Source: Micromonospora parva (GTDB lineage: Bacteria > Actinomycetota > Actinomycetes > Mycobacteriales > Micromonosporaceae). From it: DNA of 64,000 nucleotides. Each line of letters begins with the position of its first letter. Positions within the stretch are counted from its first letter, which is position 1. The position numbers and the translations under genes are program-made. The stretch spans positions 56,543 to 120,542 of the forward strand of contig NZ_JNZS01000017.1 of the NCBI RefSeq assembly GCF_000718515.1, given 5' to 3'. Shown one piece after another: positions 26,632 through 35,522 of the stretch. The notes beneath the pieces were generated by a model. It was not told the origin of the DNA and made no database searches. It saw nothing but the letters and a program-made list of their open reading frames with translations.

Positions 26632-28241
26632 TCGATCCCTACCAGGAGCGGATAAAACGGCTGGCCGCCCGGGTACGCGTGCACCTCGACGAACGGCCAG
26701 CGTCGCGCGACGTGCGCGCGGACGGCATCGGTGAGCCCGGCCGGCGCGTCCGCCCCGGCCAGCAGGGTGACCATCTCGCCACCACCGCCGAGCATCCGGT
26801 CGACCACCGCCGCGCAGGTGTCGGTGAGGTCGGTGCCGATCAGGTGCACCTCCCCCTCCACCAGCGCCAGCACGTCACCGGGACGGCACGGGCCGGCCAC
26901 TGTCAGCGCCTCCCGGCTGGCGTGGCAGACCTCGGCGTAGCGGCAGGCGCCCGCCGCCTCGGCCATCGCGATCACGTCGTCCTCGAAGCGGCGGTCGCCG
27001 TCGCGGACCGCGAGGGCGGCCAACGCCTGCACGGGCGAGCGGGTCGGCACCACGCTCACCTTGATGCCGAAGCGGTGGGCCTCGCGGGCCGCCGCGCTCG
27101 CCACCGCCTCGGTGTTGGCGTCGTTGGGCAGCACCACCACCCGGGCCGCGCCGGTGCTGCGCACGGCGTCGAGCAACTCACCGGTGGACGGGTTGCCCGG
27201 CACCACTGTGGCCCCCTCAGCGGCGAACAGCTCGGCGATGCCGCCACCGGTGGCCACCACCACCGCGGCCCGGCCGGTCACCGCCGGGCCGGCGGGCGGC
27301 TCCGGCTGGTCGGCGAAACGGGTCACCGAGATCCGGTACGGGCGGCCGGCAGCGACCCCGGCCTCGACCGCCGCGCCCACGTCGTTGACGTGCACGTGGA
27401 CGTTCCAGGTGCCCTCCGGCTCACGCCCGTCGCCGACGACGACGAGCGAATCCCCCAACGCGTCCAGGGCCCGGCGCAACCCGGCGACCGCCTCGGCTCG
27501 GGCATCGAGCAGGAACTGCACCTCGTACGCGTACTCGTCGGAACCGGTCTCGCGGGCGACGGTGGCCGCCGGGCGGGCGGCGCGCGGCGGTGGCGCGGGC
27601 CGGGCCGTGCTCTCCCCGGTCAGCACCTCGACCAGGGCGTCGAGCAGCACGCAGAGCCCTCGGCCCCCGGCGTCGACAACGCCCGCGCGGGCCAGCGCCG
27701 GCAGCTGCTCCGGGGTCCGGGCGAGCGCCTCGGCCGCCGCCCGGGCCGCGACGCCGGCCACCGCCGGCAGGTCGTCGCTGTCCGCGCCCTCGGCCGCCGC
27801 GGCGGCGGCCGCGACAACGGTGAGCAGTGTGCCCTCGACCGGCCGGGAGACCGCCGTGTACGCGGCGGCGGTGCCGGAGCGCAACGCGGCGGCCAACTCC
27901 CGGCCGCGCACCGCCGGCATCCCGGCGACCTGGTCGGCGAAACCCCGCAGGATCTGCGAGAGGATGACCCCGGAGTTGCCCCGCGCGCCCAGCAGCGCGC
28001 CCTGGGCCATCAGCCGCAGCGCGTGCCCGTGCGCGGTCGGCCCGCTGTCGGGCAGGGTGTCCAGATCCATGGCGAGGGCCTGCTGTGCCGAGGTGAGGGT
28101 GAGCACCAGGTTGGTGCCGGTGTCGCCGTCGGGCACCGGATAGACGTTGAGCTGGTCGATCTCGCCCTGGTGACGCTTCAGTGCGGCCAACCCGCCCGCA
28201 CACCAGCGGCGGACCGCGGCGGCGTCGAGGGTGTCCAGCAC
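26628..28241 (-). CDS. DAK2/DhaL-domain protein (YloV/FakA-like)
   Basis: A 537-residue protein. The N-terminal DhaL domain contains the metal/nucleotide site NVYPVPDGDTGTNLVLTL and GNSGVILSQ; the rest resembles the middle and C-terminal domains of FakA/YloV. FakA phosphorylates fatty acids held by FakB in Gram-positives. No FakB gene is in the window, so the substrate is inferred. The GTG at 28241 is preferred because TAGGCT ends 7 nt upstream (28249-28254), suggesting leaderless translation; 28265 GTG is the alternative. The gene is coupled to recG. Confidence 0.86.
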   Translation of the reverse strand: MLDTLDAAAVRRWCAGGLAALKRHQGEIDQLNVYPVPDGDTGTNLVLTLTSAQQALAMDLDTLPDSGPTAHGHALRLMAQGALLGARGNSGVILSQILRGFADQVAGMPAVRGRELAAALRSGTAAAYTAVSRPVEGTLLTVVAAAAAAAEGADSDDLPAVAGVAARAAAEALARTPEQLPALARAGVVDAGGRGLCVLLDALVEVLTGESTARPAPPPRAARPAATVARETGSDEYAYEVQFLLDARAEAVAGLRRALDALGDSLVVVGDGREPEGTWNVHVHVNDVGAAVEAGVAAGRPYRISVTRFADQPEPPAGPAVTGRAAVVVATGGGIAELFAAEGATVVPGNPSTGELLDAVRSTGAARVVVLPNDANTEAVASAAAREAHRFGIKVSVVPTRSPVQALAALAVRDGDRRFEDDVIAMAEAAGACRYAEVCHASREALTVAGPCRPGDVLALVEGEVHLIGTDLTDTCAAVVDRMLGGGGEMVTLLAGADAPAGLTDAVRAHVARRWPFVEVHAYPGGQPFYPLLVGIE

Positions 28242-28455
28242 GGGCAGAAGCCTACTGGCGCACACCGACACCCGTCGGACTCGTCCGGCGTGTCCGCCGT
28301 GCCCCGGGTCGGCACTGGCCACGGCGGGGACGGACCGCTCCGGTAGCCTTGCCGCCGGGCCGGCCCACCGTCGGGCGGACGGGCCCACGACCAGGCGTGA
28401 GCCGGGGCACGGGCGAGCGCCGGACCGGGCCGGTTGGCCGGGTCGGCGAGTCATC

Positions 28456-28477
28456 GGGTAACCTGACCAGGTTGCCC
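28456..28477. promoter_or_regulatory. Inverted repeat in the promoter region of rpmB
   Basis: GGGTAACCT and AGGTTGCCC form an 8 of 9 base-pair inverted repeat, about 50-70 nt upstream of the rpmB start. TAACCT (28459-28464) could be its -10. It may be an operator or simply a promoter element. No Zur-type box (TGAAAATGATTTTCA-like) was seen. Confidence 0.35.
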
Positions 28478-28528
28478 GGGCAGCACCTGCCGGCGACCTC
28501 ATGAACGTATCAATCCCAGGAGTATCCC

Positions 28529-28720
28529 GTGGCTAGCGTGTGCGACGTCTGTGGCAAGGGACCGGGCTTCGGCCACAACGTGTCCCACTCGCACCGGCGG
28601 ACCAACCGCCGCTGGAACCCGAACATCCAGTCGGTGCGTACCCCGGCCGGTGGCGGCAACACCAAGAAGTTGCAGGTCTGCACCTCGTGCATCAAGGCCG
28701 GCAAGGTCACCCGCGCCTGA
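28529..28720 (+). CDS. rpmB: 50S ribosomal protein L28
   Basis: A 63-residue ribosomal protein: [25 protein letters not shown], then WNPNIQSV and a C-terminal [10 protein letters not shown]. Two Cys-x2-Cys pairs make it the zinc-binding (C+) form. The GTG at 28529 has AGGAG 6 nt upstream. It is divergent from the DAK gene and followed by a strong hairpin. Confidence 0.97.
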   Translation: MASVCDVCGKGPGFGHNVSHSHRRTNRRWNPNIQSVRTPAGGGNTKKLQVCTSCIKAGKVTRA

Positions 28721-28747
28721 CGCGGTAGCACCCACCTTCTCGTTCGG

Positions 28748-28782
28748 CTCAGCCGGCGGACCCCGAGGGTCCGCCGGCTGAG
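28748..28782. terminator. Strong terminator hairpin
   Basis: CTCAGCCGGCGGACC (28748-28762) and GGTCCGCCGGCTGAG (28768-28782) pair perfectly over 15 bp with a 5-nt loop. It lies after rpmB and before the end of the GNAT gene on the opposite strand. Confidence 0.85.
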
Positions 28783-28849
28783 TCGTGTGCGCGGCAGCCA
28801 CCGCGCACCGCGCCGGCCCGGCCAGGCACGCCGAGGCCCGGCCCGCGGG

Positions 28850-29311
28850 TCAGAGGGTGCGGCCGAAGGAGATGCAGCCCTCCGCGTCCTTGTAGAAGCC
28901 GAAGTTCGGGATCCGCTCGTACCCGGCGGAGCCGTACATGGCGATCGCCTCGGGCTGCTTGTCGCCGCACTCCAGGACCACCCGCTTGCGGTAGTGCTCG
29001 CGGGCGGAGCGCTCGACGGCCGCCAACACCGCGCGGGCCACCCCCCGCCCCCGCGTCGCCGGCACCGTGTACATCCGCTTCAGCTCCGCGGTGTCCTCGC
29101 CGTGGCTACGCCAGCCACCGCAGCCGACCGGCTCACCGGCGAGGTAGGCGACGAGGAACGCGCCATCGGGCGGCTCGAACTCGGCCGCGTCCACCGGGGT
29201 GTCGTCGCCGGTGCCGCCGTAGCGGGCACCGAGGTCGGCCAGGGCGGCCTGGATCAGGTGCTGTGCCACCGGTGCGTCGAACCGCACCACCCGGATCTCG
29301 ATCTCACTCAC
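28850..29311 (-). CDS. GNAT-family N-acetyltransferase
   Basis: A 153-residue protein with a GNAT fold. The acetyl-CoA loop is VPATRGRGVARAVLAAVE (R-x-x-G-x-A pattern), preceded by the strand AELKRMYT. Substrate unknown; members modify amino groups of small molecules, peptides or drugs. The GTG at 29311 has no Shine-Dalgarno; TACGCT (29319-29324, minus strand) ends 7 nt before it, so it is probably leaderless. Ends close to the hairpin at 28748-28782. Confidence 0.87.
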   Translation of the reverse strand: MSEIEIRVVRFDAPVAQHLIQAALADLGARYGGTGDDTPVDAAEFEPPDGAFLVAYLAGEPVGCGGWRSHGEDTAELKRMYTVPATRGRGVARAVLAAVERSAREHYRKRVVLECGDKQPEAIAMYGSAGYERIPNFGFYKDAEGCISFGRTL

Positions 29312-29340
29312 GGTGTCCAGCGTACGGCGGCGCCCGGGTT

Positions 29341-30330
29341 TCAGCGGAAGTGGTCCCAGCCGGCCGGGCCGTCGTAGCCGACCCCGTCGACGGTCACGCC
29401 GGCACCGTCCGTGACCAGGCCGATCGGCCGCCAGCCCGGCGGCAGCGGCACCGCCGGGGGGAAGGTAGCGGCCAGCGCGTGGTCGTCGCCACCGGCGAGG
29501 ATCCAGGTGTACGGGTCGACGCCGAGTGCCTGCGCCGCGTCGGCCATCTGCCGGGGCACCTCGAACCCGTCCCGGCGTACGTCGATGGCCACCCCGCTGG
29601 CCGCCGCGATGTGCCCGAGGTCGGCGAGGAGCCCGTCCGAGATGTCGATCATGGAGGTGGCGCCGGACCGGGCGGCCTGCGGGCCGGCCTGGTAGGGCAC
29701 CTGTGGCCGCCGGTACGCCTCGACCAGCAGCCTCGGGGTGCGGAACCCCCGGGTCAGCACTGTCAACCCGGCTGCCGCGTACCCGGTGCGCCCGGCCAGG
29801 GCGAGCACGTCCCCGGGTCGGGCGCCGGAGCGCAGCACGGGTGGGTGGCCCGCCAGGTCGCCCAGCGCGGTGACCGCGACGGTCAGGGTGGGGCTGGCCG
29901 ACATGTCGCCGCCGACCACGCTCGCGCCGACCGTCGCCGCCTCCGCCGCCAGCCCGTCGGCCAGCTCCTCCGCCCAGCCGGTGTCCAGGTCCGCCGGCAT
30001 GCAGAGCGCGACCAGCAGGGCGGTCGGCGTGGCACCCATCGCCGCGATGTCGGCCAGGTTGGCCGCCGCCGCCCGGTGCCCGACGTCGCGGGCCGAGGAC
30101 CAGTCCCGCCGGAAGTGCCGCCCGTCGACCAGCACGTCCGTGGACGCCGCCACCCGGCCGTCCGGCGCGGCCACCACCGCCGCGTCGTCGCCCGGGCCGA
30201 GCAGGGTCGTCGGCCCGTACGACAGCCGGGCGGTGATCTTCCCGATCAGCCCGAACTCCCCGATCCCGGACACGCCGACGCCACCGCGGGCGTCGCGCCC
30301 GTGCTGCCCGGCTCCGCCGTGCTCGCTCAC
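29341..30330 (-). CDS. thiL: Thiamine-monophosphate kinase
   Basis: A 329-residue kinase that phosphorylates thiamine monophosphate to thiamine pyrophosphate. It is in the PurM/ThiL (AIRS) fold: GEFGLIGKI, GPGDDAAVV, a STDVLVDGRHF-type active site, NLADIAAMGA and a C-terminal SMIDISDGLLADLGHIA plus GGDDHAL. The GTG at 30330 has AAGGAG 5 nt upstream. This position (between rpmB/DAK and DUF3515/ddl) is conserved in actinobacteria. No TPP riboswitch was seen upstream. Confidence 0.93.
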   Translation of the reverse strand: MSEHGGAGQHGRDARGGVGVSGIGEFGLIGKITARLSYGPTTLLGPGDDAAVVAAPDGRVAASTDVLVDGRHFRRDWSSARDVGHRAAAANLADIAAMGATPTALLVALCMPADLDTGWAEELADGLAAEAATVGASVVGGDMSASPTLTVAVTALGDLAGHPPVLRSGARPGDVLALAGRTGYAAAGLTVLTRGFRTPRLLVEAYRRPQVPYQAGPQAARSGATSMIDISDGLLADLGHIAAASGVAIDVRRDGFEVPRQMADAAQALGVDPYTWILAGGDDHALAATFPPAVPLPPGWRPIGLVTDGAGVTVDGVGYDGPAGWDHFR

Positions 30331-30426
30331 CGCTGCTCCTTGACCACCGATAGGGATCAGACCTGGTCCGTAAGGTAGTTTCACCCTTCGGGCCGCTCCC
30401 GGGCGGCGACGGACGGAGGTCGAGTC

Positions 30427-30660
30427 GTGGTACAGGCGTACATCCTCATCCAGACCGAGGTCGGCCGCGCACGTGACGTGGCGGGTCTCATCGCGGACAT
30501 CTCCGGCGTGGTTCGCGTCGACGCCGTCACCGGGCCGTACGACGTGGTCGTCCTCACCGAGGCGAACACCGTCGACGAGCTCGGCAAACTCATCGTCAGC
30601 AAGGTGCAGATGGTGCCCGGCATCACCCGCACCCTCACGTGTTCGGTGGTGCGGCTGTAA
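30427..30660 (+). CDS. Stand-alone Lrp/AsnC ligand-binding (RAM) domain protein
   Basis: A 77-residue protein, VQAYILIQTEVGRARDVAGLI to ITRTLTCSVVRL, matching only the regulator-of-amino-acid-metabolism domain of Lrp/AsnC, with no DNA-binding half. Such domains form oligomers and bind amino acids. The role here is unknown. The GTG at 30427 has GGAGG upstream. The DUF3515 gene begins directly after its stop (TAAGTG), which indicates coupled translation. Confidence 0.83.
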   Translation: MVQAYILIQTEVGRARDVAGLIADISGVVRVDAVTGPYDVVVLTEANTVDELGKLIVSKVQMVPGITRTLTCSVVRL

Positions 30661-31353
30661 GTGGACGAGTTGACATCATCCTCCTCCGCGGTGGACGACG
30701 ACGGTGCGCGCGACGCGACCGACGGCACGTCCGGGCCGGCTGACGGTAACGGTGAGCCGACCGATCCCGCCGCCGCCGCGCCGGCCGGCCGCGATCGGAC
30801 CATGCGGGGCGCTGCCCTGCTGGCCACGGTGATAGCCCTGCCGATCACGCTGCTGGTGGCCGTGTTGGCCTTCAACAAGCTCAGCCCGGACACTCCGGCC
30901 GCCGCGCCGAGCCCCTCGGCGACCACCGCCCGGGTGCAGTCCACCGCCCCGGTGGAGATGGCCGCCCCGGCGCTGGCCGCCCGCCCGGCCACGGTCTGCC
31001 GGGCGCTGCTGTCCCAGCTCCCGGCGAGCATCCGCGACCTGGCCCAGCGGCCGGTCACCGCCGGCCCGGAGCAGAACGCCGCGTACGGCGACCCCGCGCT
31101 CACCGTGGCCTGCGGCGGCACCGAGCCGACCTTCGCCAGCACCGACGAGGTCTGGACGGTCAACGGGGTCTGCTGGCACCTTGCCGAACAGGCCGACGAC
31201 GCGGTGCTCTCCACTGTCGACCGGGAGACGCTGATCACGGTGCGCGTCCCGGGGGCGTACGAGCAGCCGTTGCAGTGGTTGCCGGCGATCTCCAGCACGA
31301 TCGTGGCGAGTGTGCCCTCCGGCGGGGCCATCCCGTCCGGCTGCCAGCGCTGA
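30661..31353 (+). CDS. DUF3515 family membrane protein
   Basis: A 230-residue protein with an Asp/Thr/Ala-rich cytoplasmic tail (1-45), one membrane helix (AALLATVIALPITLLVAVLAF), a Pro/Ala stalk and a compact extracytoplasmic domain with cysteines at VCRALLSQL, VACGGTEPTF and GVCWHL and the C-terminal CQR. Proteins of this family accompany ddl in actinobacteria and are thought to be cell-envelope related, function unknown. Its GTG immediately follows the stop of the RAM-domain gene. Confidence 0.83.
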   Translation: MDELTSSSSAVDDDGARDATDGTSGPADGNGEPTDPAAAAPAGRDRTMRGAALLATVIALPITLLVAVLAFNKLSPDTPAAAPSPSATTARVQSTAPVEMAAPALAARPATVCRALLSQLPASIRDLAQRPVTAGPEQNAAYGDPALTVACGGTEPTFASTDEVWTVNGVCWHLAEQADDAVLSTVDRETLITVRVPGAYEQPLQWLPAISSTIVASVPSGGAIPSGCQR

Positions 31354-31360
31354 GCACGAA

Positions 31361-31402
31361 CCGACCCCGCCCGCACCGGCTGAGCCGCGCGGGCGGGGTC
31401 GG
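31361..31402. terminator. Bidirectional terminator hairpin
   Basis: CCGACCCCGCCCGC (31361-31374) and GCGGGCGGGGTCGG (31389-31402) form a perfect 14-bp stem. It sits between the DUF3515 gene and the end of ddl, which converge. Confidence 0.82.
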
Positions 31403-31407
31403 ACGGT

Positions 31408-32508
31408 TCAGTGCAGGCCGACGCCGCGCCGCTGGGCGGTACGGATCAGGCGGTTGACCAGCTTCGGGTACTCCAGGCCGGAGGCCGCCCACATCCGCGG
31501 GAACATCGACGTCGGGGTGAAACCGGGCATCGTGTTGATCTCGTTGAGGTAGACGTCCAGCTCGGGAGTGACGAAGAAGTCGGCGCGGGCCAGACCGGCG
31601 CAGTCCAGTGCGGTGAACGCGCGGACCGCGTACTCCTGCACCTGACGGGTCACCTTGTCCGGCAGATTGGCCGGAATGTCGTACTCGCAGGAGTCGTCGA
31701 GGTACTTCGCCTCGAAGTCGTAGAAGTCGTGGTCGGCGACGACCCGCACCTCGGCCAGCACTGACGCCTCGGGCGCGCCACCGGCCTCGCCCTCCAGCAC
31801 CCCGCACTCGATCTCGCGGCCGACGATCGCGGCTTCGATGATGACCTTCGGGTCGAACTGCCGGGCGGCGGCGACCGCCGCGTCCAGCTGCGCCCAGTCG
31901 GTGACCTTGTTGACGCCGAACGACGACCCGGCCCGGGACGGCTTGACGAAGACCGGCAGGCCGAGCCGCTCCTTGTCCTGCTCGCTGAGGGTCATCCCGT
32001 TGCGCAGCACGGCGTACGAGCCGACCGGGATGCCCTCGACGGCGCAGAGCTTCTTGGTGAACTCCTTGTCCATAGCGGCGGCGGAGGCGAACACGTTCGC
32101 CCCGACGTAGGGGATGCCGGCCATCTCCAGCATTCCCTGGATGGTGCCGTCCTCGCCGTACGTGCCGTGCAGCACCGGGAAGACCACGTCCACGTCGGCG
32201 AGCGCCCGGGGGCCCTCGGTCGGGTCGAGCACCATCAGGCCGTTGCCGGTGGGGTCGGCGCGCAGCACGATGTCGTCGCCGGAGTCGGCGGTGATCTCGG
32301 GGAGCTGACGGGCGTTGATCGCGAGCTGGGCGGGATCGCCGTTGGTCAGCACCCACTGGCCGGCCCGGGTGATGCCCACCGGCACCACCTCGAACTCGTC
32401 CGGGTCGAGTGCGCCGAACACGCTGCCGGCGCTGACACAGGAGATGCCGTGCTCCGGGCTGCGGCCGCCGAAGACGATCGCCACGCGGGTCTTGCCTGGG
32501 GTGGTCAC
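31408..32508 (-). CDS. ddl: D-alanine--D-alanine ligase
   Basis: A 366-residue ATP-grasp enzyme that makes the D-Ala-D-Ala dipeptide of peptidoglycan. Motifs: [62 protein letters not shown] codons lie at 32517 and 32508. I choose 32508 because AGAGG lies 8 nt before it; using 32517 adds three residues. It is normally next to gpsA; here four accessory gene groups lie between. Confidence 0.95.
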   Translation of the reverse strand: MTTPGKTRVAIVFGGRSPEHGISCVSAGSVFGALDPDEFEVVPVGITRAGQWVLTNGDPAQLAINARQLPEITADSGDDIVLRADPTGNGLMVLDPTEGPRALADVDVVFPVLHGTYGEDGTIQGMLEMAGIPYVGANVFASAAAMDKEFTKKLCAVEGIPVGSYAVLRNGMTLSEQDKERLGLPVFVKPSRAGSSFGVNKVTDWAQLDAAVAAARQFDPKVIIEAAIVGREIECGVLEGEAGGAPEASVLAEVRVVADHDFYDFEAKYLDDSCEYDIPANLPDKVTRQVQEYAVRAFTALDCAGLARADFFVTPELDVYLNEINTMPGFTPTSMFPRMWAASGLEYPKLVNRLIRTAQRRGVGLH

Positions 32509-32705
32509 TCCGGTCACCTCTTCGTACGCGACTGCGGCTGGTCGTGCTCGCCGGTGGCGCTCACCCGGTTGACCTTACTGTGCGTGGCGGAAGGGCGAGG
32601 CGATACCCGGCGAGCCACGGCACGACACGGCAACTGGTCATCAGAGGATATACGGTGCGTAACCGGGAGGTAGCGCTGTCGCAGGCCGCTGACCTGGGTC
32701 TGCGC

Positions 32706-32924
32706 TCAGTCCCGGGAGTGCCGGCGACCGACCGCTATCACCTTCACCCGCTGCCGGCCGGCCCGCACCATGCCCAGCGCCATGAACGCGCCGGCGATGC
32801 GGTCGGCGGCCTCCCGGCTGCTGGCCCCGACGACCTGCCGGCGCCGCTCCGGCGCGACCCGCTCGTTGCGGTTGACGCCCTCGACCGGGCGCACGTCGGT
32901 GAGCACCACGAGGAAACGGGTCAT
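32706..32924 (-). CDS. Small hypothetical protein (72 residues)
   Basis: An ORF starting MTRFLVVLTDVRPVEG and ending basic (RQRVKVIAVGRRHSRD). The middle carries REAADRIAGAFMALGM, which could be an amphipathic helix. No family was recognised. The start has no ribosome site; TACCCT lies 13 nt before it on the minus strand. It may be a real small gene between ddl and the XRE gene or a chance ORF in GC-rich DNA. Confidence 0.35.
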   Translation of the reverse strand: MTRFLVVLTDVRPVEGVNRNERVAPERRRQVVGASSREAADRIAGAFMALGMVRAGRQRVKVIAVGRRHSRD

Positions 32925-33202
32925 CGCGCGCCGACCGAGGGTACGGCGGGGGGCTCCGGGCGGGTTCGCACGTCGTCTCCTTCCGGCAGGCCGGGATGGC
33001 GGGGCGGCACGCGACGATCGGGTACGGGGGAGAAACCCGATCGCCGCGCGCCCCATCCCCTCCGGTCGCTCACCACCACCGTCGCCACGACAACCGGCGG
33101 TGAGGACGCCATAACAGATTGACACGTGTACAGCCGTGAATGCAACTCTCATCGACGTTGTCTCATGCAGACGTTCCCGCAAATGTGTGCGACCATCGAT
33201 GC

Positions 33203-34048
33203 ATGGCCCCGAAGACCGCCCGCGCCCGCCGGCTCGGCATCGCCCTGCGCCACCACCGGGAAGCCGCCGGGCTGACGCTGGAGACCGCGGCGGATGAGAT
33301 CAACAGCACCCGCAGCACCCTCTCCCGGTACGAGAACGCCCAGACCCTGATCAGCCCGGCCACCGTGCGCGCCCTGCTCACGTCGTACGGGGTGAGCGCC
33401 GAGGAGGTGGCCGCGGCGGTGCAGCTGGCCAAGGACGCCCGCAAGCCGGGCTGGTGGGTGTCGTACTCGTACCTGCTGGACCCCCGCACCATCGACTTCA
33501 TCGCGCTGGAGGCCGAGGCGACAGCCATCGCCAACTTCGAGCCCTCGGTGGTGCCCGGCCTGTTGCAGACCGCTGACTACATCCGTGGCGTGATGCGCGG
33601 CGGGCCGCACACCCTCGGCGACGACCTGGTCGAGCAACGGGTCAAGATCCGGCTCGACCGGCAACAGCGGCTCACCGCCGACCAGCCGCCCATCCTCGAC
33701 GCGATCATCGACGAGGGCGCGCTGCTGCGCCCGGTCGGTGAGCAGTCGGTGATGAACGGGCAACTACGGCACCTGGTCAAGATGGCCGAGTTGCCGAACA
33801 TCACCGTCCAGGTGATCCCGCTCTCCGCCGGCTACCACCGGGGCACCCGGGGTTCCCTGCACATCCTGGAGTTCGCCGACCCGGAGGACCCGATCATCGC
33901 GTCGGTGGAAACCGTCGCAGGTCAGATGATCCTCGACCGCGCCGGTGAGACGCGTACCTGCACCAAGATCATGGAGCATCTCCGTAGCGTGGCGCTCAGC
34001 CCGGCGGACAGCCGCGAGATGCTCCTGTCAGTCCTGAAGGGACGGTAG
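33203..34048 (+). CDS. XRE-family regulator with DUF5753 C-terminal domain
   Basis: A 281-residue protein. The N-terminal helix-turn-helix is RLGIALRHHREAAGLTLETAADEINSTRSTLSRYENA (about 10-46); the rest (from about 90) is the DUF5753 sensor-like domain with WWVSYSYLL, FEPSVVPGLLQT and a helical end. In Streptomyces and Micromonospora these regulators occur in large numbers, next to small DUF397 proteins, and act in development or secondary metabolism (BldB/WhiJ-like). Start ATG 33203; GACCAT ends 6 nt upstream, a weak possible -10. The upstream in-frame extension to 33140 is not supported. Confidence 0.87.
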   Translation: MAPKTARARRLGIALRHHREAAGLTLETAADEINSTRSTLSRYENAQTLISPATVRALLTSYGVSAEEVAAAVQLAKDARKPGWWVSYSYLLDPRTIDFIALEAEATAIANFEPSVVPGLLQTADYIRGVMRGGPHTLGDDLVEQRVKIRLDRQQRLTADQPPILDAIIDEGALLRPVGEQSVMNGQLRHLVKMAELPNITVQVIPLSAGYHRGTRGSLHILEFADPEDPIIASVETVAGQMILDRAGETRTCTKIMEHLRSVALSPADSREMLLSVLKGR

Positions 34049-34053
34049 GACCG

Positions 34054-34254
34054 ATGACACCGATGATCACAGCGGCGTTGGCCGCGGCGGCCTGGCGCAA
34101 GAGCAGCCGCAGCGGCGACGAGGGCGCCTGCGTGGAGGTTGCCGCGATACCGAGGCTGGTGGCCGTCCGCGACTCCAAGGACCCGGCCGGCCCGGCGCTG
34201 CTGTTCCCCACGGCGGCCTGGGCCGCCTTCGCCCAGGCGCCACCCCAGCGCTGA
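34054..34254 (+). CDS. DUF397 small protein
   Basis: A 66-residue protein with the DUF397 core: AAWRKSSRSGDEGACVEVA, then VAVRDSKDPAGPALLF, ending in a short helix (AAWAAFAQAP). It starts 5 nt after the XRE gene, so it is translated from the same transcript. DUF397 proteins probably modulate the adjacent XRE regulator. They are not known toxins, so the pair is not a classical toxin-antitoxin system. Confidence 0.87.
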   Translation: MTPMITAALAAAAWRKSSRSGDEGACVEVAAIPRLVAVRDSKDPAGPALLFPTAAWAAFAQAPPQR

Positions 34255-34262
34255 CCAGACGT

Positions 34263-34304
34263 GCCTGAGCCGGCGTGGGTCGAGGGCCCGCGCCGGCTTC
34301 AGGC
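34263..34304. terminator. Terminator-like hairpin between convergent genes
   Basis: GCCTGAGCCGGCG pairs with CGCCGGCTTCAGGC (34291-34304) with one bulged base. It follows DUF397 and overlaps the stop of the ROK gene on the other strand. Confidence 0.7.
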
Positions 34305-35348
34305 AACCAGCGGGCGGGGCTCCGGAGCGGCGCGCAGCGCCTCCAGCGCGGCGATCGCGACGCCCCGGGCGCCGGCCATGTCCCGGTCCGGCACCAACGC
34401 GAAAGTGGCCACCGCCGCCTGCTCCTCACGGAGCACCGTGTGCTCGCGGACCGTCGCCAGGAACCAGTCCCGGAACTCCGGCGCCGCCTCGACCACGCCA
34501 CCGCCGACGAAGTACGCGTGCGGGTCGGTGAAGTTCGCCGCCACCGTGAACAGCCGTCCCAACGCCATCGCCTGCTGGGTGAACAGGTCCCGCGCGAGGG
34601 CGTCTCCCCGTTCGCCGTAACCGCGCACCAGCTTGGCCGCCCGGGCCACCGGCTCGGCGACGAGCGGATGGTCGGGGTACCGGGTCAGCCAGTACGGCAG
34701 CAGGTTGCGTTCGATGCCGGTCAACGAGGCGACGCTCTCCACATCACCGGTGAAGCCGCAGGCGCAGGTGGGGTCCGGCTGGCCCGGGCCGAGCAGCCCG
34801 CTCAGCGGGATGTGCACGTGGCCCAGTTCCCCCGCCATGCCTGCCGCACCGGCGATCACCCGACCGCTCTCGACCACCCCGCCACCCAGGCCGGTGCCGA
34901 CGATCGCGGACACCGACGAACGGCTCATCGCCTCGGCACCGAAGTAGACGTGGTGGGCGTAGAGCGCTGCCGCGTTGCCGTCGTTGTGGTAGATCACCGG
35001 CAGGCCGAGCCGTCGCTCCAACGCACCCCGCACGTCGAAGCCGCGCCAGGCCGGTTGGGAGAAGTTGGTGGAGCCCCGCGAGGAGATGACACCCTCGGCG
35101 CTGGCCGGACCCGGAGTGTCCAGCCCGACCGCCCGGACCAGGTCACGCGGCACGCCGGTCTGCGCCAGGGCGCCGTCCAGCGCCCGGGCCAACGCCTCGA
35201 TCGCCGCCTCCGGCCCGGCCCCCACCTCGCTGGGGATCTCCAACAGCCCGTCCACCAGGAAGCGACCGTCCACCGTCAGCACGGTGGCGTTGTTGCTGGT
35301 GCCGCCGTTGTCCAACCCGACGACCACCGGCACCCCTGCGCTGCCCAC
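34299..35348 (-). CDS. ROK-family sugar kinase or related protein
   Basis: A 349-residue protein. The N-terminal phosphate-binding loop is VVVGLDNGGTSNNATVL, followed by RAVGLDTPGP, YHNDGNAAAL, IVGTGLGGGVV (phosphate 2), GELGH and CACGFTGDVESVASL, the last being the zinc/ROK signature CxCGxxGxxE in variant form. These mark glucokinase-like ROK proteins. No DNA-binding domain is present, so it is an enzyme rather than a repressor; substrate unknown. GTG start has GGAGG upstream. Confidence 0.85.
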   Translation of the reverse strand: MGSAGVPVVVGLDNGGTSNNATVLTVDGRFLVDGLLEIPSEVGAGPEAAIEALARALDGALAQTGVPRDLVRAVGLDTPGPASAEGVISSRGSTNFSQPAWRGFDVRGALERRLGLPVIYHNDGNAAALYAHHVYFGAEAMSRSSVSAIVGTGLGGGVVESGRVIAGAAGMAGELGHVHIPLSGLLGPGQPDPTCACGFTGDVESVASLTGIERNLLPYWLTRYPDHPLVAEPVARAAKLVRGYGERGDALARDLFTQQAMALGRLFTVAANFTDPHAYFVGGGVVEAAPEFRDWFLATVREHTVLREEQAAVATFALVPDRDMAGARGVAIAALEALRAAPEPRPLVA

Positions 35349-35433
35349 CGAAACCGCCTCCCGCCGTCATGAGTGTGAGCCGAGGCTAGTGCCAACCCCT
35401 CTCCCCCGCCACGCCCCGCCCCGCCCTCCCCGC

Positions 35434-35500
35434 GATCTTGCACTTACTGTCCCGACATAAGGTCCATTCGGCTCGTAACGTCAACCGAAACTGCAAGATC
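35434..35500. repeat. 67-nt inverted-repeat element, copy C
   Basis: GATCTTGCA (35434-35442) pairs with TGCAAGATC (35492-35500). The interior shares CGACAT, AGGTxCATTCGGCT and ACCGAAA with copy A at 14832, so A and C are clearly related. It lies in the gap between the ROK gene and the PrmC-like gene. Confidence 0.82.
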
Positions 35501-35522
35501 GCCGGGGTATGGGGGTGGGGAC

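Noticed and set aside
30331..30426. TPP riboswitch before thiL
   Set aside because: No thi-box-like conserved sequence or long folded leader was seen in the short gap.
33119..33147. Promoter TTGACA before the XRE gene
   Set aside because: TTGACA (33119-33124) has no acceptable -10 at 16-18 nt; the pattern is treated as chance.
33203..34254. XRE/DUF397 pair as a toxin-antitoxin system
   Set aside because: DUF397 proteins are not known toxins and have no toxin fold; the pair is better explained as a regulator and its small partner.
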